Assembly (NCBI GenBank): GCA_947034885.2
Contig: OX344749.2
Span: 48,141,682 to 48,205,681 of the forward strand
Direction: 5' to 3'
DNA: 64,000 nucleotides
Origin: Thuidium tamariscinum
Taxonomy: Eukaryota > Streptophyta > Bryopsida > Hypnales > Thuidiaceae
Shown here: piece by piece, positions 51,556 through 63,787 of the stretch
How the letters are laid out: every line of letters starts with the position of its first letter
Numbering within the stretch: the stretch's first letter is position 1
Translations under genes and position numbers: made by a program
The notes under the pieces: generated by a model
What the model saw: the letters and a program-made list of their open reading frames with translations, nothing else
Told to the model about the DNA's origin: nothing
Databases searched by the model: none

Positions 51556-52930
51556 TGAAGGTTTGGCATGGGCGGAGAGAGGAATGGGTTCGAAATGCGT
51601 CTGGTAGTAGAGTAATGTAGTTTGGATTCTGTTGTCCAGGATTTAGAATAAGAGTAGTGGGTGAAGTTCGGATACCAATGGTCTTGTGCTCGTCCTGTCC
51701 ACGGTCTTGTGCTATCAGTAAAGGATTCGAAGCAGAGGTTGCAAAGATTCCAGCCCACCGAGAATCTTCAGTAAGACTTTGGAAAAGAGTTTACCTCTTT
51801 CTTCATTGATTCGAACACCGCCATACCATTCGAACACTAGATGCTCATCCCGCGGTCTTCCAACAAACCCAGATTTCGACTTTCAAGGTATCACACTGTC
51901 CGGCTCGTTCCTCCACCTGCTCCAATCCTTTCTAGACGAACCGGTACCCAAATCCGGGCTAGCTTCCACGAGTTCGTATCAAACCCTCAGCCTCACACCA
52001 ACACGTTTCCCATGTTCAACTCCACCAAGACCACACCACCAGCCCGCGAATCCCCAACCATTCACTCCGACTCCCGTCGCGCAAAGCACCCAACCACGCA
52101 TCCCCTGCCACCATAGCCGCACCTCAAACCTGCAACCAACACAACCCAAACAACCAACAACCCGAATCCCCCACACCGCAAAATCCTCACCCCCAGCCCT
52201 GAACCCCCACCAATAGCTACGTCACCACCACTCCAAACTGCGAACTGCGAACTCCAAACTTGATTCCATACACCAACTCCCCCAAACGTGATCCGACCAC
52301 CCCAAATGAGCCCCAAGCAGTGACGCGTTTGCGTTCGACCCCGCGCACGCAGCGAGGCGGAGGGCCCGGACCCGGAGTCTGTGCGCAAGTTGCCGAAAGG
52401 CCGCAGTTTGGGGCTGCGCCTGCTCCCGAAATCCCCTTCGAGGAGTCGTCCCGGCTGGAAATCCAGGAAGACAAAATGAATGAGAGGGATGGCTTGTCTT
52501 GGAAGGGGTCGAGGAATTGGGAGTGTTTCCAATTCAGGGAGGGAGGGAGGGAGGGAGGGAGGGAGGGAGGGAGGGAGGGAGGTTGAGATTCTCGAGAGGC
52601 AAGGGGCGACTGGGGCTCCGAGAGGGCAAAGGCGAGTAATCAGTCGCGAGGAGCCAACTGCAGATGGAATCTTCATTTGAGGGAGGCCGGGAGGCAGGTG
52701 CGCGCGGGCTTCGTCGGTCTGGTCGCCCCCTGCCCGCTGCGTATTGGGAAGGGTCGACGGGATGTATTTCTACGTGTATTGTATGCTGGTCGTGCTTAGC
52801 CGCGGAGACGGACCCTATGGGGGAACGGGGAAGCCCCAGCCATACAGAGTCGAGTGGCAGGTGAGATACAGTGTTGGAAAAGTGCCCGTGGGTGGGACTC
52901 AAAATAAGGGAGACCAACCTATTACCACCC
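51556..52930 (-). promoter_or_regulatory. GC-rich 5' region / likely promoter of the PHR-like gene
   Basis: This is the most GC-rich stretch of the window and is not repeated elsewhere. It lies upstream of both possible starts of the PHR-like gene, so it probably holds the transcription start and long 5' UTR. CT- and CCA-rich tracts are frequent on the transcribed strand. Long frames on both strands, for example 52676-52062 minus, are low-complexity Pro/Leu or Gly-rich translations and are not called as genes. No TATA box could be picked with confidence. Confidence 0.45.
52537..52582. repeat. (GGGA)n microsatellite in the 5' region
   Basis: An unbroken GGGA run of 46 bases, about 11 units, read as TCCC on the transcribed strand. 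Its runs of three Gs could form a G-quadruplex on the plus strand. It lies about 1 kb upstream of the ATG at 51555. Confidence 0.95.
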
Positions 52931-52949
52931 TGATTTGCAATTGGACTAT

Positions 52950-53568
52950 CTTGGGGTCAATTCCAAGATGGACACATATTTTCCAGATGTGCCCGCATGT
53001 TTCACAAATGAAACCCAAGTGGAATTATAATTTTCTGATCAAAATTGTAATTTTCGTGAATTTTTGAAGTGTTCAGACCCAAATTTCAAAAGCGCCTATA
53101 ACTAGGGTCATAAACATCCTAATAACAACCCACAACCACCTTCTTATGTCCCTATAAGCATCTAGGTATTCACCAATCAGCTATTGCTACAATACCCTAA
53201 ATGACATAAATGCACTGATTTTGTCAGATTACTAGACAGAGTTGGCTTATTTCTAGACAGATTTGGATAGTAGAATGGGTGGTAATGGGGTGACGGAAAT
53301 GGGTTGCAAACAGAATTAGGTAGGTCTACCTTAGGGGAGACCTGAGGTTTCTAATTAAGGAGCCAAATTTGGGGAAGAATATCTCCATCTCCAATTTGAA
53401 GTAATACAAAGCATCATCAATGGATACCCTGAAACTCACTCTCTAAATGAGCTCATATTGACCATTGGAGTTGGGTTCAAATGCATAACATTGGTTACCA
53501 ATCTAATCTTTTCTCTCTACGAGATTGAAATAATTCCTCTCAAGGTAATTGGGAATGAATTTAGTGGT
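52950..53568 (+). repeat. Dispersed repeat R, copy 3
   Basis: From 'cataaacatcct' near 53107 the text follows copies 1 and 2 through 'cctataagcatct', 'atttggatag' and 'attaaggagcc', then runs directly into the TTAA element at 53573. It begins where the GC-rich region of gene island 2 stops. Confidence 0.55.
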
Positions 53569-53572
53569 TTAA

Positions 53573-54481
53573 CCACTGAAGGACCAAGGCCTTTTTTGTA
53601 TAAAAAATACTCAAAATTATTATTTCTTTAGCGAAGAGTAAAAAAAAATTCTTTTCTTTTCTTTTTTTCATTTTTTACCATTTTACCATAGGAACTTATA
53701 TCTATTTAGTTTGAGAATGTGTGGGAAAAAAATTCACAAATTGCAAGATATTTGCATTTAAAGTAGATAACACAAGTTTTGGGCACATTACAAGACTAGA
53801 TTATTTAACTTTGAACCTTCTTAACTTTGATTATTTGCACTATGAGTCTTGAGCTTTAAATCTTAATAGAGGGGGGTGGGGGTAGTTGAGAGTCTAGGGG
53901 GAAAAAATGAGTTTAAAGAAACTTAATTTTCATTCTTAAAAAAAATGTTCAAGAGAAGTAGGTATGAGATAGAAGGAAAATCTAAATGATCAAAATCTTT
54001 AAGATGGAATTAAAATGGAGTGATTCCAATGGTGAAATTTTTTAAGAGAGCAAACTAAAGCATATAGAACGTCTTTTTTAATTGTAGAAATTGTATTCAA
54101 AAATGAAACCTACAAGCTCTTTCTGTACAAAAATGCTTAGATTGTTGCTAAAACAAGAGTGTCTATAACTTTCACCCAACAAATTCAAATGAAATGAATC
54201 AAAGTTCTACACTTAGACAAAAAATACAATTTATGAGAATTTTTTAATTTTTAATTCAAGATTTTGAGAAAAAAAATTGTTGCTTAGTCTCCCTTCTTTT
54301 GAGCTTATTTAGGCATAACTTTTGTTCCTAGGCACCAACTAGGAAAAAAGTAATATTCCCATGAATCTATTCAATTTTTCTTTCTTATGAAAAGTTTCAA
54401 AAAATCACGACATGAACTTAAACCATAGGTACTAGCCCAAAATCTCATTAGTCCACCAAACAAACAATGGTCCTTTAGGGG
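53573..54481 (+). mobile_element. TTAA-flanked element D
   Basis: 909 bp flanked by TTAA at 53569-53572 and 54482-54485. The left end CCACTGAAGGACCA and right end TGGTCCTTTAGGGG are inverted repeats with two mismatches in 14 bases. The interior is shared with 2197-3119 and about 56640-57500 but not obviously with elements A/C, so the family has several subtypes that keep the same ends. No transposase. Confidence 0.75.
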
Positions 54482-54485
54482 TTAA

Positions 54486-56060
54486 TTTGCAAAGAGTCAT
54501 TGGTTGATTAGGAAGTTGTCATGTTAGAGATGCTCACTTTCTAACTAAGCAATAGGGTTGGTTGATAATGTTATAATGTGGAGTGGGGCTTGAAACTTAG
54601 GGCTCGAAACCTACCTCTATATGAACAACAATATTAATGAATCAAATGCATACTAGTAGCTATCTTCCATTCAACAAATGGTTTTTTTTAAAAGAAATTT
54701 GAAAAATAATAATTTAACTTTGGAAGAACATGGGAGGGCCTTATAGAAATTATTTGTTCAAAAACCATGGAAATCATAGGTATTAAAAATAAATAAAAGA
54801 ACTCATTTGAAGTTAAAGTAATGTAGAAGATTTCTACTTTCTACCCCTAATTTTGAGGATGAATAGTTGCATTTATGTTCTACATAAGAGAATGCCTTGT
54901 CATTCATTGAACACTAAATGTCTGTAGACGACGTATTTTTTCAGTTAAATTAAAAAATGATTAAAAATATTAAATATCAATTAAATACTATTATCTAATT
55001 TGGTGCAATTCTCATGTTCCTAAACATTTAGAAAACTTGCAACCCTTTACAACCCCCAAATCTCATAAAATTTGGCTCTTTTCATTCTAGCTTTATTGCC
55101 AAAAATCAAGTAGATGTGAGGCTCTTTCCATAGGACAATATGTGCATCATTCTACTCACAGTCTCTTGAAGTGGAAGGTCTAAGGTTGAAATATAAAATT
55201 GAAATATGCTATATTAAACAAGGGATTAGTTGTAGCCTAAAACGGAAAAAGGTGTGAAGGGATTGTGTTGGATCAATGAATTTCAAATTTTGAAATATTT
55301 ACTACGAAATTTTTTGATGTTGCTACTTTACTATATCTTATTCATGATGTACAAAAAGCATCCTAAATCAAATTCTCTAACAACTCACTAAATTATCTTA
55401 ATATCTTTTGTTTTATATAAACTTGTAATTACTACTATTAGAAGCATGTCAAAAAATTCTTTAAATAGAAATTATAAATTATTCAATTTAGTCCATGGGA
55501 TTTTGGTGCTATTTGAACTCAAAATTACCAAATCATCTTTTGTTGTGATCTTTTAAATTTATGATAATAGCCTACAAATATATTCAATTGAAGTATACGA
55601 GATAATATCAAAGTTTTTGGATTTTTTTGGCTCTACGAATTAACTAGTTTTGTTATAAATTGACTTGTCATCTAAACTTATTGTCCAAGTTTAATGTAGT
55701 AACGTAAAACTAGAGGTACAAGATGCATGTGCTCCATTGCAAATTTTATATTGGAATCTTGTACATGTGAATACAATAGACCACGCAAGTAAGTTTTTTA
55801 AATAGATGTTTCAACACACCTTTGATTTGTATTTATATCACCATGCTATTGTAGCTTCAAAAGAACAATAAAGTACAACACAATTTGTCCCCATTAGATC
55901 TCCAAATCTCTTCAAACAATTCCTAAGTGAAAGCTTCAATGTTACTCATGTGTGATTATTGAGACATTGTTTTAATAGACTTTTGATTGTACACTCATAA
56001 CTACTATACTACTAAAATCATAACTCCCTCCCTAATGTCACAAATGCTACCATTAATATT
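54486..56060. other. AT-rich intergenic DNA with a shared short repeat
   Basis: Positions about 54805-54930 match 60245-60370 ('ggatgaatagttgc', 'gtcattcat.(g/a)aacac'). Around 54950-55075 the text resembles the region surrounding the core-module repeat. No gene recognised. Confidence 0.45.
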
Positions 56061-56511
56061 AGGGGTTGGTGCTTGGTATGCTATGCATTCACTGTATCAC
56101 ATATTAATAAAAAATTTATATATTTGAATAGAATGCATGATATTGATTTCAATAAGTCCTTAAAGTAATTATTTTAAGTATTTTATAAGAATTTTTTCAA
56201 TCATGAATGCATGAAAATCTTATTGTCACACAATGTGATATTACAGAAAAGGAGTAGCAATTTGCAATCACTTTTGTAATATCACTTTTTACAAAGAGTG
56301 ATATTGTAAAAATAATGTAATTGTTGCAATGAAGGTGATATTAAACAAGATCCACAAGAAGATATAATAGAGGTAGCAAATCCATTGGTTTACTAAGCTT
56401 AACACTTCTTTGCGCTTCTATGATTTAGTGCTTTTGTGAGATTTGAGCTTTCATTATATCAATTTTCTAAATTCTAATGATGATTGCATAGCATAGCAAG
56501 CACCAACCGCT
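56061..56511. mobile_element. MITE with AGGGGTTGGTGCTTG ends
   Basis: 451 bp bounded by imperfect inverted repeats of about 26 bases: AGGGGTTGGTGCTTGGTATG on the left and CATAGCAAGCACCAACCGCT on the right (two mismatches overall). The interior has small hairpins, for example AATATCACTTTTTACAAAG with GTGATATTG near 56277-56307. No unambiguous target duplication. Class uncertain (hAT-like by the TAGGG start). Confidence 0.7.
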
Positions 56512-56639
56512 AGTTATATATAAATGTTCATTATCTCTCTTTGATGGGTGACACTTCATATTTTACCTAAGTTCATCTATCACATTACATAAGAGTTGGC
56601 TTGAATACAACTAACTTTTAAAGGTCATCGCTAAGTTTC

Positions 56640-57500
56640 ACTAAAAAAAACTTTTAAAATGTCATTTCTTGTGCAAAGAAATACATTGAAAAAGCACATT
56701 ATTTTTTGCATGTTCATCAATAGGATCTTACATTAAAATTATTAATTACAAAAATGTGTGGAAAAAATTCATAAACTCTGGTTATATAGATTGTAATATA
56801 CTAGTGTTTAAAGTAAAAGAAAAGTTGTACATTTTTGTTTGTTTGTTTGATTGTTTGACTTGGTTTGTGATTCATTAACTTGAAATTTTTCAATATAGAA
56901 TTTTGAGGTTTAAATCTGCATGGCAAAAAATTGAATTTAAAATCCTAAATAAATAAATAATGTTCATTCTTAAGGAAATTATTATGTTGAAAAAGGTACA
57001 TTGATAGAAGGAAAAATTAAATCACAAATAGTTCTTAAATGGAATTGAAACATAGTCATTGATCCAAATACAAAGATTGTTGTAGCGAATAATCTACATC
57101 TTACATATGTTGTTTTAAAAAATTGTAAAAATTGAATTCAAAACTAAATCCCGTACACAATTTTTTCAAGATGATGTCTTGATCTTCCAAAGAAAAGACT
57201 CTTCATAAATTTTGCATTTCTAATTTAAGTCCAATGAATAAAGCTTCTGTAAAAAAAAATTATTTATCTAGAGGGTTTTTCCCCATGCTAAAGCAATTTT
57301 GAGCTTAGGAGGACTTCATTTTTTCTCCCAAGCACTGAATAATATATAGAAACTAGATATTCCCACAAATCTAGTACACTTTTGGTACCAGATCTAAAAA
57401 ATACGTTTCAAAAGTTTATCATGAAAACTAACAGTATAAAAAACTACCAAAATCTTCAAAAATCCATTCTATGATCGACTTTATTACCTATACAATATTT
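56640..57500 (+). mobile_element. TTAA-family D subtype, decayed copy
   Basis: The interior aligns with elements D and 2197-3119: 'aatgtgtggaaaaaattcataaa' region, 'attcttaaggaaatt', 'gatagaaggaaaaattaaat' and 'atattcccacaaatctag'. Neither terminal CCCCTAAAGG nor flanking TTAA is convincing, so the edges are approximate. Confidence 0.5.
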
Positions 57501-58832
57501 CCTTACCTTGGCAAAAAGACCAAGAAAGAATCAATAATTTTTTTGGAAAGAAGCATTGGGCTTGTTGCTTGCAAAAAAATTGTTTGATTAGTGCATGCAA
57601 TAAGTGAATAGTATTTTGACTATTTAGCCTATATGTGGTACATGGCAAGCAATGCTTATTCTAAAAGAAGATCCAATAAATTGAAACCTTCTAAAAACAT
57701 GCATGAAATTTATTTTTGTCAATGGTTCATTCAAAAGCTAGCCTCATAGGCTAGGCTTGTTGATTAATAGTTCACCTTTAGAGGTTAAGCAATCAACTAA
57801 TATAATTATTTCTTGCAATTATTAATTTTTCCTTCAAATTTGCTAATATATTCCTCGTGACTTCATGGTCTGCTAGTTCCACCTATGTGCACATACATGA
57901 ATAGCCCCCCTCCCCAAAATGGATTGGATAGTTGACCATTATTGAATTGCCAAATCAAATGAATCTTTTCATTTTTTGCCATTGAAACCAAATTTGAAAG
58001 TGTACCAATTTTTATTAAATGTATTTATTAATTGTTTTTTAAATCTATTTGGGATATTGTTGTAAATTTATTTATTTTTTATATTTATTTTTTTAAATTA
58101 ATGCATTCTAAATTGTATATTTTATCATATGTGAAATTGATTTTGGTGTTTGTAAACCCAGTGTTTGCTACAAACGCAAATATGGTAGGAGCAAATAATA
58201 TTTGAATTTTCCATGGGAAAAAGTCTAAAGAAAGTATATGAGTGAAGAAAAGCACAATAAAACATCACTAGAAGATATCCTTGAATAAGTACCATTTACA
58301 AGTTTATCGAGTTATTTTCAACATGTTATTATATTTAAATTATGGGTAGCCCTACAATTACTATTTTACTCAAAAGAACTTTAAAAGTTGAAACCTCTAT
58401 TTCTATTTTGAGCCAAATTGTTTTACTTCCTCTTGAACTAAGTCTTATTTTCTACTTTTAACTTCCAAGAGATCCAACATTTATTATTTGAACTTTAAGT
58501 GTTTTCAAGAACTTATTGATGGAACTATAGAAAATTGATGAAGTAAATCTAAGTATATTAAAAAAGAATATTTTGTCTATTTTTCCAATAATGCAATCAA
58601 CGTGGTCACTTGGTGCTTTATGACCATTGTACAAGGTTTAGAATGAAGTCATGTTGGGAAGGGAAGAAAATGAAAACTTGATGTTTGAATTCTACTCATA
58701 TCATGATTTATTTTGCCTAAACCATTCAAAACCACATTCATCCCTCCCTTGGGCAATTAGGGATTAAATTAACACATGTCATTGTCTATTCAATACCCTA
58801 ATAATTCCTAACAACATTCAAAATAACTGATG
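57501..58832. other. AT-rich intergenic DNA, no gene seen
   Basis: Strongly A/T-biased; no open frame worth reporting and no repeat partner found in the window. Confidence 0.45.
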
Positions 58833-59087
58833 CATTAGAAGAAATTTGAAGACTATAGAAGGCCGTTTTGGATTTGTTCTTGAAACAGTTCCCGATATCA
58901 TTGGCCATTGTCAAGCCAATATTAATCCAAAAAATTAAAAAATTGGGTCTTAAAATATGAAAAAAGTCCCCAAAAAAATTTCAAAAAAGAAGAAGTTAAT
59001 GATGTGGCAGCCTCTCGACTACAGAGGATTCATGTTCCTGTAGTCCGAGAACTTGCAATCTTCCAATGCCCTCAAATTTCATCTAAT
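58833..59087. mobile_element. Core-module MITE, copy with CATTAG ends
   Basis: 255 bp bounded by CATTAGAAGAAATTTGA and TCAAATTTCATCTAATG, an inverted repeat of about 17 bases with one mismatch or gap. The core reads GATGTGGCAGCCTCTCGAC at about 58999-59019. It aligns with the reverse strand of 63503-63787, including 'attgggtcttaaaat' beside 'attgggtcctgaaat'. Confidence 0.65.
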
Positions 59088-59347
59088 GATTATGTTCAAA
59101 TGGTCATTCAAGCTTACTTTTGAGAATATTATAAACAAAAAGTGTTTTATTTTATGTATTTTTTAGGAGAATATTTCAACCTAGTTCACCAACTTCAGTA
59201 GAGAATGTGAGCCACGACAATTGTCAAAGCCACCGCAATTAGGCTGCAAAGTCAAAGCACTATTCACTATTCACTCTCAGTAAGCAACAAGCCCGTACTC
59301 CTTCTTGATTCAAGGAAACTTTTTATTACCCTTTGGGCTGGCCTCTA

Positions 59348-59501
59348 CATAACATTCAGTAGCATGCCATGCCTCTACAGTGATGGTGTGGCATATTCCA
59401 CTCTCAACCAATTAGTTACTTGCAAATACTGCAGGATGTGGCATATTTCACACCATCACTGTAGAGCCAAGGCAATGCCAGCCTTGTTACTGAATGTTAT
59501 G
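59348..59501. mobile_element. Palindromic MITE with CATAACATTCAGTA ends, 154 bp
   Basis: CATAACATTCAGTA and TACTGAATGTTATG bound the element, and pairing continues inward through 'ctctacagtgatggtgtgg' and its complement, so most of the length forms one hairpin. TA lies directly outside each end (59346-59347 and 59502-59503), fitting a TA target. The same ends occur at 37676 and 37912. Confidence 0.75.
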
Positions 59502-59619
59502 TAAGCAAGTGAATGCCCTGGTAAAGAATTATTACGTGCACTAGAGGACGAATCAAAACAACAAAAAAAATGAATTTTAAAAATTCTACAATTTCCTTTT
59601 AAATGCCTGAATTGCTTAA

Positions 59620-60120
59620 TTCTATTTGGCCCAGTTCAATTCCCTGAAATGAACATGATTTTGTCAGTTGTGTGGCGGAGGGAATCTCCAAACTGGCAGG
59701 ACTCTGGCTCTGACCCCAATGCTCCCTAAATTGCTTCTGACTACTAAATTAAGGTTAGTTAGATACCCCACCAAAATGGGGCCAGGGAGAATTGGATCTG
59801 GGTGGATTGGCCCCCTCGCTTGGCCTTACCATGTTTTACCAGAGGTGCAATCAAAATAAAAAGCCCCCTAGTTTGGGCCGTGATCACCCCTACTTTCCTC
59901 ACCCCTTAGCTAATTTGAGGTCTTTGATCGCAAATATGAATTCAAAATTTGCAAAAAAAATTAGTGTGAAAAATAAAAAATTACAGCATTTTACCCAAGT
60001 GGCCGAGCGAGGGGGTCAGTTCTCCCTACCCGGAGAATTGGACCCCCTTATTGCCCCGTTTTTTACCTCTTGGCCATCTTGCTTGACCCCTTCCAGTCAT
60101 TCCAAGGGTGCCAAATAAAA
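59620..60120 (+). repeat. Repeat related to the 44.0-44.4 kb triplicated unit
   Basis: Contains one copy of the 94-bp unit (about 59822-59918), a preceding 'ggatctgggtggattgg' and a following 'gagggggtcagttctccct', in the same order as at 44012-44370. GGCCCCCTCGCTTGGCC at about 59806 and GGCCGAGCGAGGGGGTC at about 60001 are inverted to each other. A shorter relative of its right part is at about 61040-61150. The 108-codon frame across it is accidental. Confidence 0.6.
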
Positions 60121-61309
60121 AAGAAGCTTCTTATTTCATGCTTGATTGGTTTATCTTATCCCTTGAAGGATGGACTGGTGGTCGACGAAATCATGCATCT
60201 TGATACAATGGGACATCATCTCCTTTGAATAAGCCAAATATATTCATTGGAAGTCAAAGTATTGTAGAAGATCTCTCCTTTCCATCCCTAATACTGAGGA
60301 TGAATAGTTGCGCTTTTACAAGGATAGATTTTTTTGTCATTCATCAAACACAAAGCATCCATGTTCAAAGGTTATATGCCCATTCTACACTAAATAGTGA
60401 AATTAGGTCGCCCTACACTAGTTCCTCAATATTTGACACTATATAAATATTTACTAATATTCTAAAATAATTATATGACATTTGAAGGACTTGTTGTAAT
60501 TGGAAATCATAAACCTCTATTTGTACAATTGGAAATATTTGTAGAAATATTTGTTAACAAAAAATTTATTAACTATGATGGCTTATGAACTTTCTTGGAG
60601 TAGGACAACCTAATTTCAATGTTCAAAGTAGCTAGGATAGGAACACCCAAATGTAACACTAGTCGCTCTCAAACATTTAGAAAAGAGTCTAAATCTAAGC
60701 ACAAGTGGATCCAAAGAAGACATGTGGGATTCTAAAGTAAACAAGTGAGGTTCTAAGAAGTTGTCACTCTTCCAAAAAAACAGCCAATCACCCACACGGG
60801 ATTCAAGATTAAAGTGTGTCACTTTTGGGTGTTTCCATGCCAACTTTGATGTTAGTCTAATCTTCACTATAGATGCATCTATGTAGTTGTTTTCAGAAAT
60901 TCATATTATATTCATACAAGCTCAAAAAAATACAAAACCAATTTTGTTAATTTTTTGACCATTGCCTAACAAACACACATCATTTTATTTTGTAGCTACC
61001 CTCCAGATCTGAGAGTTTGAAACAAGTGTCACTTTTAGGTGCTTCTACCTTAATTTGAGGCATCTGATTGCAAATAGAAATTCAAAATTAGAAGATTTTA
61101 TCATGGGTGGGTAAAAAAATTCAGCGTTTTCCTCAGGGGCTGAGCGAGGCCTGAATGTATCCCTCAGCTTCAGCCTCTTAGAAAACAAACTACTGAATAA
61201 CTTATTAGGTTTGCCCACACTAATTTATAGAAACTAGTTTCATGCAATGTCGTTGAACTACCGATATGCAAAATATCAGCTGCTAAGTTCAAAACTCCTA
61301 TAAGGTAGC
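60121..61309. other. Intergenic DNA with repeat fragments, no gene seen
   Basis: Holds the 60245-60370 partner of 54805-54930 and, at about 61040-61150, a fragment ending in 'ggggctgagcgagg' that resembles 59910-60015. The 83-codon minus-strand frame at 60867-60616 matches nothing known. Confidence 0.45.
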
Positions 61310-61560
61310 CGGCTTGAAAAGTGACCCTTTAAGGGCTGGTGGCCTTTTTGATGGTTTTCGGATGCTCGAAAATTTTCACTTATTTTTCTCTTGAAGAGGA
61401 ATTGATGAGGAATCTAACTCAAGTGGTTTCATATTTTTCGGAGCATTCATTAATTACTTATGAATTTTCAAAGAATTATGGGGTAGGTACCTATTTCTAA
61501 CTTGTAAGCCTTACAAAAACCATGCACATGTGGTCTGAAAAAAGATATGACTTGACTTTA
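61310..61560 (+). repeat. Fragment related to the MITE at 36880-37197
   Basis: Shares 'gatgaggaatctaactcaag', 'tggtttcatattttt', 'acttatgaatttt' and 'ggtaggtacctattt' with 22080-22190 and, less well, with 36995-37050. Only the left portion is present. Confidence 0.5.
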
Positions 61561-62216
61561 AATAAGCAATGTTGCATCAAAAAAGTAATACATGAAATTC
61601 ACGAATGTGATCTTATTAAAATCTAAATTAATCTTGCATCATTTTAACATTTAGAAGAAGTTAATTGAGCAATCAATTCTCATTCAGAAAAATTAAGTAA
61701 ACACACCCTAGCTTTGAAATGGACCCTCCTTGGCTTTAATTCCATCCATTGGCAAAATATGAAGCAAGATATGACAAGTCTTAATTATGCACTCACATTA
61801 TTGGCAATCCATTTTGGAACCATTGATTGTCCATTACATGGCTCCCTACTGGATCATTTGAAGAAGGTCTCTTTTCGAGCCACCTACCATACTAACTACG
61901 TACAATATGCTTCAAATAGAATTTTAAAAATGAATAAATAAAGCTTTCTTTTGATGACAAAGGAATTGACATTTTTTCTTGAAATTAAATTATTATTGAT
62001 GGATTTTTTAACTAGTTCATCCCAACAGGAAAGATTTTGCATAAATTTATGCATTACGCTCTCTTCTTTAGATTAAACAATGTTGTGGTACTTGAATTTT
62101 CACTTTAGATTTTGAAAGGGCCATGATCAATCACAAGGTGATAAACTTTTCATTTTAAAATGCTCTTTATTTTTGAAACAAATGGAAATGCATTGCAAAA
62201 TAAAAAGAAGTCTTTT
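61561..62216. other. AT-rich intergenic DNA, no gene seen
   Basis: A 75-codon plus-strand frame at 61714-61941 has more balanced codons than its surroundings but resembles no family and has no splice partner. It is left uncalled. Confidence 0.4.
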
Positions 62217-62220
62217 TTAA

Positions 62221-63153
62221 CCCCTAAATGCCCAAACTACAATTTTGGGCAACATAGTAATTTTTGGCGGCTCAAAACAAATAGAATCTTTATTTTCATT
62301 TCTTTGAAATTTCCAAACAACATTTTTTCAAGGAGTAACTTTAAGGTCCAACAATTTTTATAACTTTTGATCACATGTTTTAAAAGCTAATATAAGATGT
62401 GTAGTTTTCATTACTCAATAAGCAATTCAAGTAGGAAAAAAATAAACCTCTTTAAAATTACTTTTTCAAGAATTAAATATATGAAATTATTTTTTTAGAT
62501 TTATATTTAAGTGGAAAGTTTTGAATCATTCTATTTTGATCTATGCATCAAAAGTCATTAGGAGTTGTAGTTTGGGGCAATTTAGAAATAGTTATAGAAT
62601 CTCTATACTACAAAAAGAAATTGAAATACTTTATTTAATTCAATTTTTTTCTTAAAAACAAACTTGAAAAGTGTATATTGTTTATTACCACATCCTAACC
62701 ATTGGGATTGGCATTTTTCAATTTCATAAATAAATTTCTTACAATTTAATGTTTTGAATCACTTTTTGCTTCTTTCTACTTACTATTTTTTTCCTATGTA
62801 TCGAACAATTCCAAATGATTTGGAAATTTTCAAGCATGCAGACAACTTTCCTTGAAGAATGAATCCAAAAGGTAACCACTTTTTTCAAACAAATGTGACC
62901 TTGTGAAGTGCAATTGCATAATTTTTTGTAGGGCCAAAAAACGACTTTTGTCAATTTAAATGCTAATATCTTGCAATCTACAAGGTGAAAATTTTTGAAT
63001 TTTTTTCTATGTCTATTCAAACCAGCATACTACAAGACCCTATAGTTATATCATTACATGTGTCAAAAAATGTTTAAGAAAATGTTTGATACTTATATTA
63101 GAAATGTCAATTTTAAATTTTTAGTGAAAACACAGTCAAAAAACATTTAGGGG
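62221..63153 (+). mobile_element. TTAA-flanked element C (A/C type, longest)
   Basis: 933 bp flanked by TTAA at 62217-62220 and 63154-63157, with inverted ends CCCCTAAATG and CATTTAGGGG. The interior aligns with A (16237-16853), B (35583-36501, opposite strand) and about 30690-31465. It is the best full-length representative in the window. No transposase; the 93-codon frame on the minus strand at 63020-62739 parallels an 88-codon frame in A but is AT-biased and unrelated to any known protein. Confidence 0.78.
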
Positions 63154-63502
63154 TTAAGTCACAACTTAAAGGAATCTTGGAGACAATATTAAGAAATTCC
63201 TTCAAGGATGTGTATGTGACTTGATAGTTGATAATAAATAAAAATTACAACAAAGAATATAGAAAATTTTAGACTTTCATGGAGAATACAAGCAAGAATT
63301 GCAATTTTAGAGTTGTAGGTTAGGTTTAAACAATTGAATCAATGACTTTTGTTAAGATTTTCTTAGCTAATTGACAAACAATTAAATATTGATGATCCAT
63401 TCTAATTGCAAAAAAAAGAAATTTCATGAATTTAGACTAATTGCTGCTTAACTCTTAATACACCGAGGCATAGTTGGGGCTAAAATTGTAAGAAATATGT
63501 AA

Positions 63503-63787
63503 CATTAGGGGGATTTGAGGGCTAAAGAAGACTACGAGTTCCCACAATCTGAAAACGCAGGAACTGTCTTAGGAATGCTGAAATGTAGGAATCCTACGTG
63601 GTCGAGCGACTGCCATGTCATAAATTATTTTTTAGACTTCTTTTTTACATTTCAGGACCCAATTTAATTTTTAATTTAATTTTTTTTAATTAATTAATTT
63701 TTGGCTTAACGGCCACCAGCTGTTCTAGGAACAGTTACGGGAATAGTCCCAAAACAACCTTTTGGAGGCCTCAAATCCCCCCTAATG
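63503..63787. mobile_element. Core-module MITE with CATTAGGGGGATTTGAGG ends
   Basis: 285 bp with an 18-bp inverted repeat, CATTAGGGGGATTTGAGG against CCTCAAATCCCCCCTAATG (one extra C). The core GTGGTCGAGCGACTGCCATG lies at 63599-63618. It is the best preserved member of the core-module family. No target duplication is evident. Confidence 0.75.

Noticed and set aside
52062-52676. 204-codon minus-strand frame with Pro-Ser-Leu repeats
   Set aside because: The repetitive part comes from the (GGGA)n tract, and the rest is low-complexity translation of GC-rich promoter DNA with overlapping frames on the other strand.
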